The translations under genes and the position numbers were made by a program. DNA of 7,860 nucleotides from Acidobacteriota bacterium (lineage in GTDB: Bacteria; Acidobacteriota; Blastocatellia; Pyrinomonadales; Pyrinomonadaceae): contig JABFSB010000272.1 in assembly GCA_013140875.1 (NCBI GenBank), positions 1 through 7,860 of the forward strand, written 5' to 3'. The notes under the pieces were generated by a model that had not been told where the DNA came from, did not search any database, and worked only from the letters and a program-made list of their open reading frames with translations. Below are positions 5,503 to 7,860 of this stretch, piece by piece. The first letter of the stretch is position 1. The number at the start of each line of letters is the position of its first letter.

Positions 5503-7121
5503 GCCAGCAAGTCTTGGAACAGCCCGTTTTTATTGCGAAGGAAAACCCGGAAGTCGGCGACGGACTGTCGTGGTGGCGATCTTATGCTCCGTTCATGATC
5601 GCGATCGTCGGATCGATCCTATTTATTTCGGCAAAGCTGCTCATCGGCGGCAACCGTTTTATCTCGGATGGAGCACTGATGATGCTGGCACTCGCGTCGT
5701 ATTTGATAGCGGCGGTGTTCTACCTAACCAACTTCTATGCGCCGTTCAAGTTTGCCGAAACGCTAGGTTTGTGGGCCGCAACGCTCGGTGTATTTTTCAA
5801 CCTTTCCAGTTGGCTTTTCCGCTGGGCCGCAGCCTATGATCGCGAACTCGCTATCTTTACCGGCCAGGGCGGAAGTACGGCCGACATGCCGTGGCTGTTT
5901 CGCTATGTTCCGTTTGCGAATCTCTACGATCTGAGCCTTGCTTTCGCGTTCGGTGCCGGTGTAACGACGCTTCTTGTCATTCGGCGTCATAATTTGCGGC
6001 TGGTCGCCGCTCTTTCCCTGCCGTTGGCAGCCATTATTCTTGTGCTGGCAAGATTTATCGGGAGTGAGTTCATCGACCTTCCGCCGGTTCTCGATTCATA
6101 TTGGCGACCGATCCATGTCGGCATAGCCTCGCTCAGCTACGGGGTCGCATTGGTTTGCTTTGCGGCGGCCGTTTTGTATTTGTTGAAGGACGGTTTGAAG
6201 GTAGAAAAAATGGCCGTATGGACAAGCTTGTTCGCGATTGCCGTGTTTGTGACGATAAGCAAATTCAGCGTATTCGATCCCGCGTCATTCGGCACTTATA
6301 CTGCCTCGACCTTTGTCCGAACGTCGCGAACGTCGCTTGCCCTACGGGCCGACATACCGTACGTCGGATGGCTGCTGGTGGCTGCGGCGGTTCTGCTCAT
6401 TGGCGGAGTTTTAGCTTTCGCATCTTATTTCTCAAAAGGCGACGAGAAGATACGCATTCTTGGCCGTCGTTTTGTGCTCGCCGCGCTTGTTGTGCAAGCG
6501 GTCGGAATTGGCGTTCTCGTTTACCAGATCAAAACTATCGGGAATGTCGTCGATCACATCAGCATGGATCAATATTCGCGATTCGCCGTATGGATGCTTC
6601 AACAGGAAGAAGTAGCACAGGCACAGATCGACCTAATGAGCTCGCAGCAGCTTTCTAATATTTCAAGCAAATGGATAAGCGAAAACTCATCCAATCTACG
6701 TCTTAGCCTAAATGCAAACCCGGTCGAACTCGCCGCTCTCATAACCGCATTCGCTGGCACTTTTTTCATAGTCCTGTTCGGCATCAAGACGGAAAAGATA
6801 CGAGAGGCGTTGCCATCGGCTGAAACCCTTGACGGCTTGATGTACAAACTCGCCGGAGTTGCTTTTGCCGGCCTGGCACTTCTTCTGATGACCGGGGCCG
6901 TCTGGGCAAATGAATCCTGGGGCCGCTATTGGGGCTGGGATGCCAAGGAGACCGGCGCGCTGGTCGCATGGCTGACCTATGCCGGCTTCCTTCATTCACG
7001 AATTGCATACGGTTGGAAGGGTCGGCGCTCTGCCTACTTCGCAATTCTGGCGTTTCTGTTCGTAATATTTACCTATCTGGGTGTGAGTTACCTGCTGCCG
7101 GGACTTCATTCGTATGCCTGA
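5499..7121 (+). CDS. ccsA: System II cytochrome c synthase subunit CcsA (ResC family, enlarged)
   Basis: Heme-handling WWD-domain partner of CcsB. The periplasmic tryptophan-rich motif WGRYWGWDAKETGALVAW is at 474-491. The flanking histidines expected of the family are present: His206 (PIHVGIASLSYG), His499 (FLHSR) and His537 in the C-terminal GLHSY. The protein has 540 residues, against about 320-400 for ordinary CcsA/ResC. Extra material includes an N-terminal helix region (about 30-50) and an insert at about 232-440 with four predicted helices (238-256, 287-310, 325-345, 408-428) and a polar loop of about 60 residues (346-407). An even number of helices keeps the WWD loop on the periplasmic side. 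The start overlaps the ccsB stop in ATGA, implying translational coupling; GGAG lies just upstream. The stop overlaps a possible downstream ATG at 7121. Confidence 0.94.
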   Translation: MSQQVLEQPVFIAKENPEVGDGLSWWRSYAPFMIAIVGSILFISAKLLIGGNRFISDGALMMLALASYLIAAVFYLTNFYAPFKFAETLGLWAATLGVFFNLSSWLFRWAAAYDRELAIFTGQGGSTADMPWLFRYVPFANLYDLSLAFAFGAGVTTLLVIRRHNLRLVAALSLPLAAIILVLARFIGSEFIDLPPVLDSYWRPIHVGIASLSYGVALVCFAAAVLYLLKDGLKVEKMAVWTSLFAIAVFVTISKFSVFDPASFGTYTASTFVRTSRTSLALRADIPYVGWLLVAAAVLLIGGVLAFASYFSKGDEKIRILGRRFVLAALVVQAVGIGVLVYQIKTIGNVVDHISMDQYSRFAVWMLQQEEVAQAQIDLMSSQQLSNISSKWISENSSNLRLSLNANPVELAALITAFAGTFFIVLFGIKTEKIREALPSAETLDGLMYKLAGVAFAGLALLLMTGAVWANESWGRYWGWDAKETGALVAWLTYAGFLHSRIAYGWKGRRSAYFAILAFLFVIFTYLGVSYLLPGLHSYA

Positions 7122-7153
7122 TGCAAAACGGTCCGGCAGGACTGCAAAAGAAT

Positions 7154-7849
7154 ATGAGTAAAGAAAATGTCTTGTTTGTAATAATCGGCTTATTGGGCGG
7201 GCTGATCATAGGATTTGTCTTCGCTAACTCCGTTAACCAAAGGGCAGCCGTTACCGTGACAGGCCCCGCGAGGCAGAACGCAAATATCCCGCCCGGCCAT
7301 CCGGAGGTTCCTGGAGCGGGCGGAGGAGGCATGCAGCCTGAAATCCGGGCGGCCATAGATCAAGCGAAAAAAGAACCGGATAATTTCGATGCACAGCTAA
7401 AGGCGGCTGAATTTTACTATCAGATCGAGCGTTTCGATGGATCAATCGAGTTTTTGAAACGAGCAAACCAGCTAAAGCCGGACAGTCGCGAGGTGATCGT
7501 ACATTTGGGAAATGCCTACTTTGATTCCGGCAAATATGAGGATGCAGAAAGATGGTACACATCGGCCCTAGCGAAAAGGACTGATGACGTCGGTGTGCGA
7601 ACGGATCTTGGCCTGACCTTTCTATTTCGGGAAAAGCCCGATTACGACCGAGCCATAAAAGAATTTACGAGATCTCTTGAGCTTGATCCAAATCATGCAC
7701 AGACGCTGCAGAATTTAACGGTAGCTTATACGAAGAAAGGCGACTCGGAGCTCGCAAACCGGACCTTAGCTAGGTTGGAGATTTTCGATCCCACGAACGA
7801 ATCGCTCGCGAAACTCCGGGAAGACATTCAAAAGGCTGAAAAGAAATGA
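7154..7849 (+). CDS. Membrane-anchored TPR protein of the ccs operon
   Basis: 231 residues. One N-terminal helix (about 6-24) anchors it in the membrane, followed by a Pro/Gly-rich linker (about 36-60, including IPPGHPEVPGAGGGG). About four tetratricopeptide repeats follow, near 77-110, 111-144, 145-180 and 181-214. Repeats two and three are clearest (HLGNAYFDSGKYEDAERWY; DYDRAIKEFTRSLELDPN). The tail is highly charged. TPRs bind peptides. In System I, the TPR protein CcmI holds apocytochrome c for ligation, so a similar chaperone job is plausible here, but that is inferred from position only. The ATG at 7154 is preferred because the membrane helix then sits at the terminus. An in-frame ATG at 7121, overlapping the ccsA stop (TGATG), would add 11 residues and is possible. 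The reading frame is open further upstream, but that is inside ccsA. It ends in an ATGA overlap with the next gene. Confidence 0.85.
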   Translation: MSKENVLFVIIGLLGGLIIGFVFANSVNQRAAVTVTGPARQNANIPPGHPEVPGAGGGGMQPEIRAAIDQAKKEPDNFDAQLKAAEFYYQIERFDGSIEFLKRANQLKPDSREVIVHLGNAYFDSGKYEDAERWYTSALAKRTDDVGVRTDLGLTFLFREKPDYDRAIKEFTRSLELDPNHAQTLQNLTVAYTKKGDSELANRTLARLEIFDPTNESLAKLREDIQKAEKK

Positions 7850-7860
7850 ATATATTACTC
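7846..7860 (+). CDS. Start of a further operon gene (five codons only)
   Basis: An ATG at 7846 overlaps the TPR gene stop in ATGA, the same coupling seen between ccsB and ccsA. It reads M-N-I-L-L before the window ends. AAGG in the end of the TPR gene (about 7832-7835) could serve as its ribosome site. The hydrophobic beginning hints at a signal peptide or membrane protein. Too little is visible to assign a function. Confidence 0.4.

Noticed and set aside
6929..7153. Upstream extension of the TPR protein
   Set aside because: It runs inside the well-supported 3' end of ccsA in another frame. The membrane helix right after 7154 marks the natural N-terminus.

Overview
The window looks like part of a bacterial chromosome of roughly 50% GC from an organism with periplasmic multiheme electron transfer. 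An acidobacterial host (Blastocatellia-like) is my best guess, from the pairing of System II cytochrome c maturation genes with a membrane-anchored TPR protein and a NapC/NirT-type cytochrome. That guess is an impression of style. No rRNA or other phylogenetic marker is present.

The left half (1-3741) lies on the minus strand and is almost entirely c-type cytochrome genes. In transcription order they are: a nonaheme cytochrome (A, 3741-2485); a second nonaheme cytochrome (B, 2468-1620) only 16 bases later; a small monoheme cytochrome c (1423-1088); and a three-helix NapC/NirT-type membrane multiheme cytochrome (952 to the left edge, cut off). About 3.7 kb holds 22 heme-attachment motifs. Each nonaheme protein resolves into three successive triheme modules with the F-x-H...H...CxxCH...H...CxxCH...CxxCH layout of cytochrome c7 (PpcA type). 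They therefore read as 'beads on a string' electron conduits, like the four-module dodecaheme c7 polymer known from Geobacter.

The middle (3748-3984) is a divergent intergenic region. It carries a perfect 18-bp palindrome containing TGTGA-N6-TCACA, the Crp/Fnr-family operator pattern, just upstream of the cytochrome genes.

The right half (3985-7860) lies on the plus strand and is a tightly coupled operon: ccsB/resB, then ccsA/resC (4-base overlap), a TPR protein, and the first codons of another gene (4-base overlap). CcsB and CcsA form the System II heme exporter and cytochrome c synthase. The TPR protein may handle apocytochromes.

Taken together, the window looks like a self-contained module. 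One arm encodes a likely quinol-to-periplasm electron path (NapC/NirT-like quinol dehydrogenase, monoheme shuttle, two trimodular c7 wires). The divergent arm encodes the machinery that attaches their many hemes. No catalytic terminal reductase (NrfA, HAO and similar), outer-membrane porin or lipoprotein cytochrome is visible, so the final electron acceptor is unknown.
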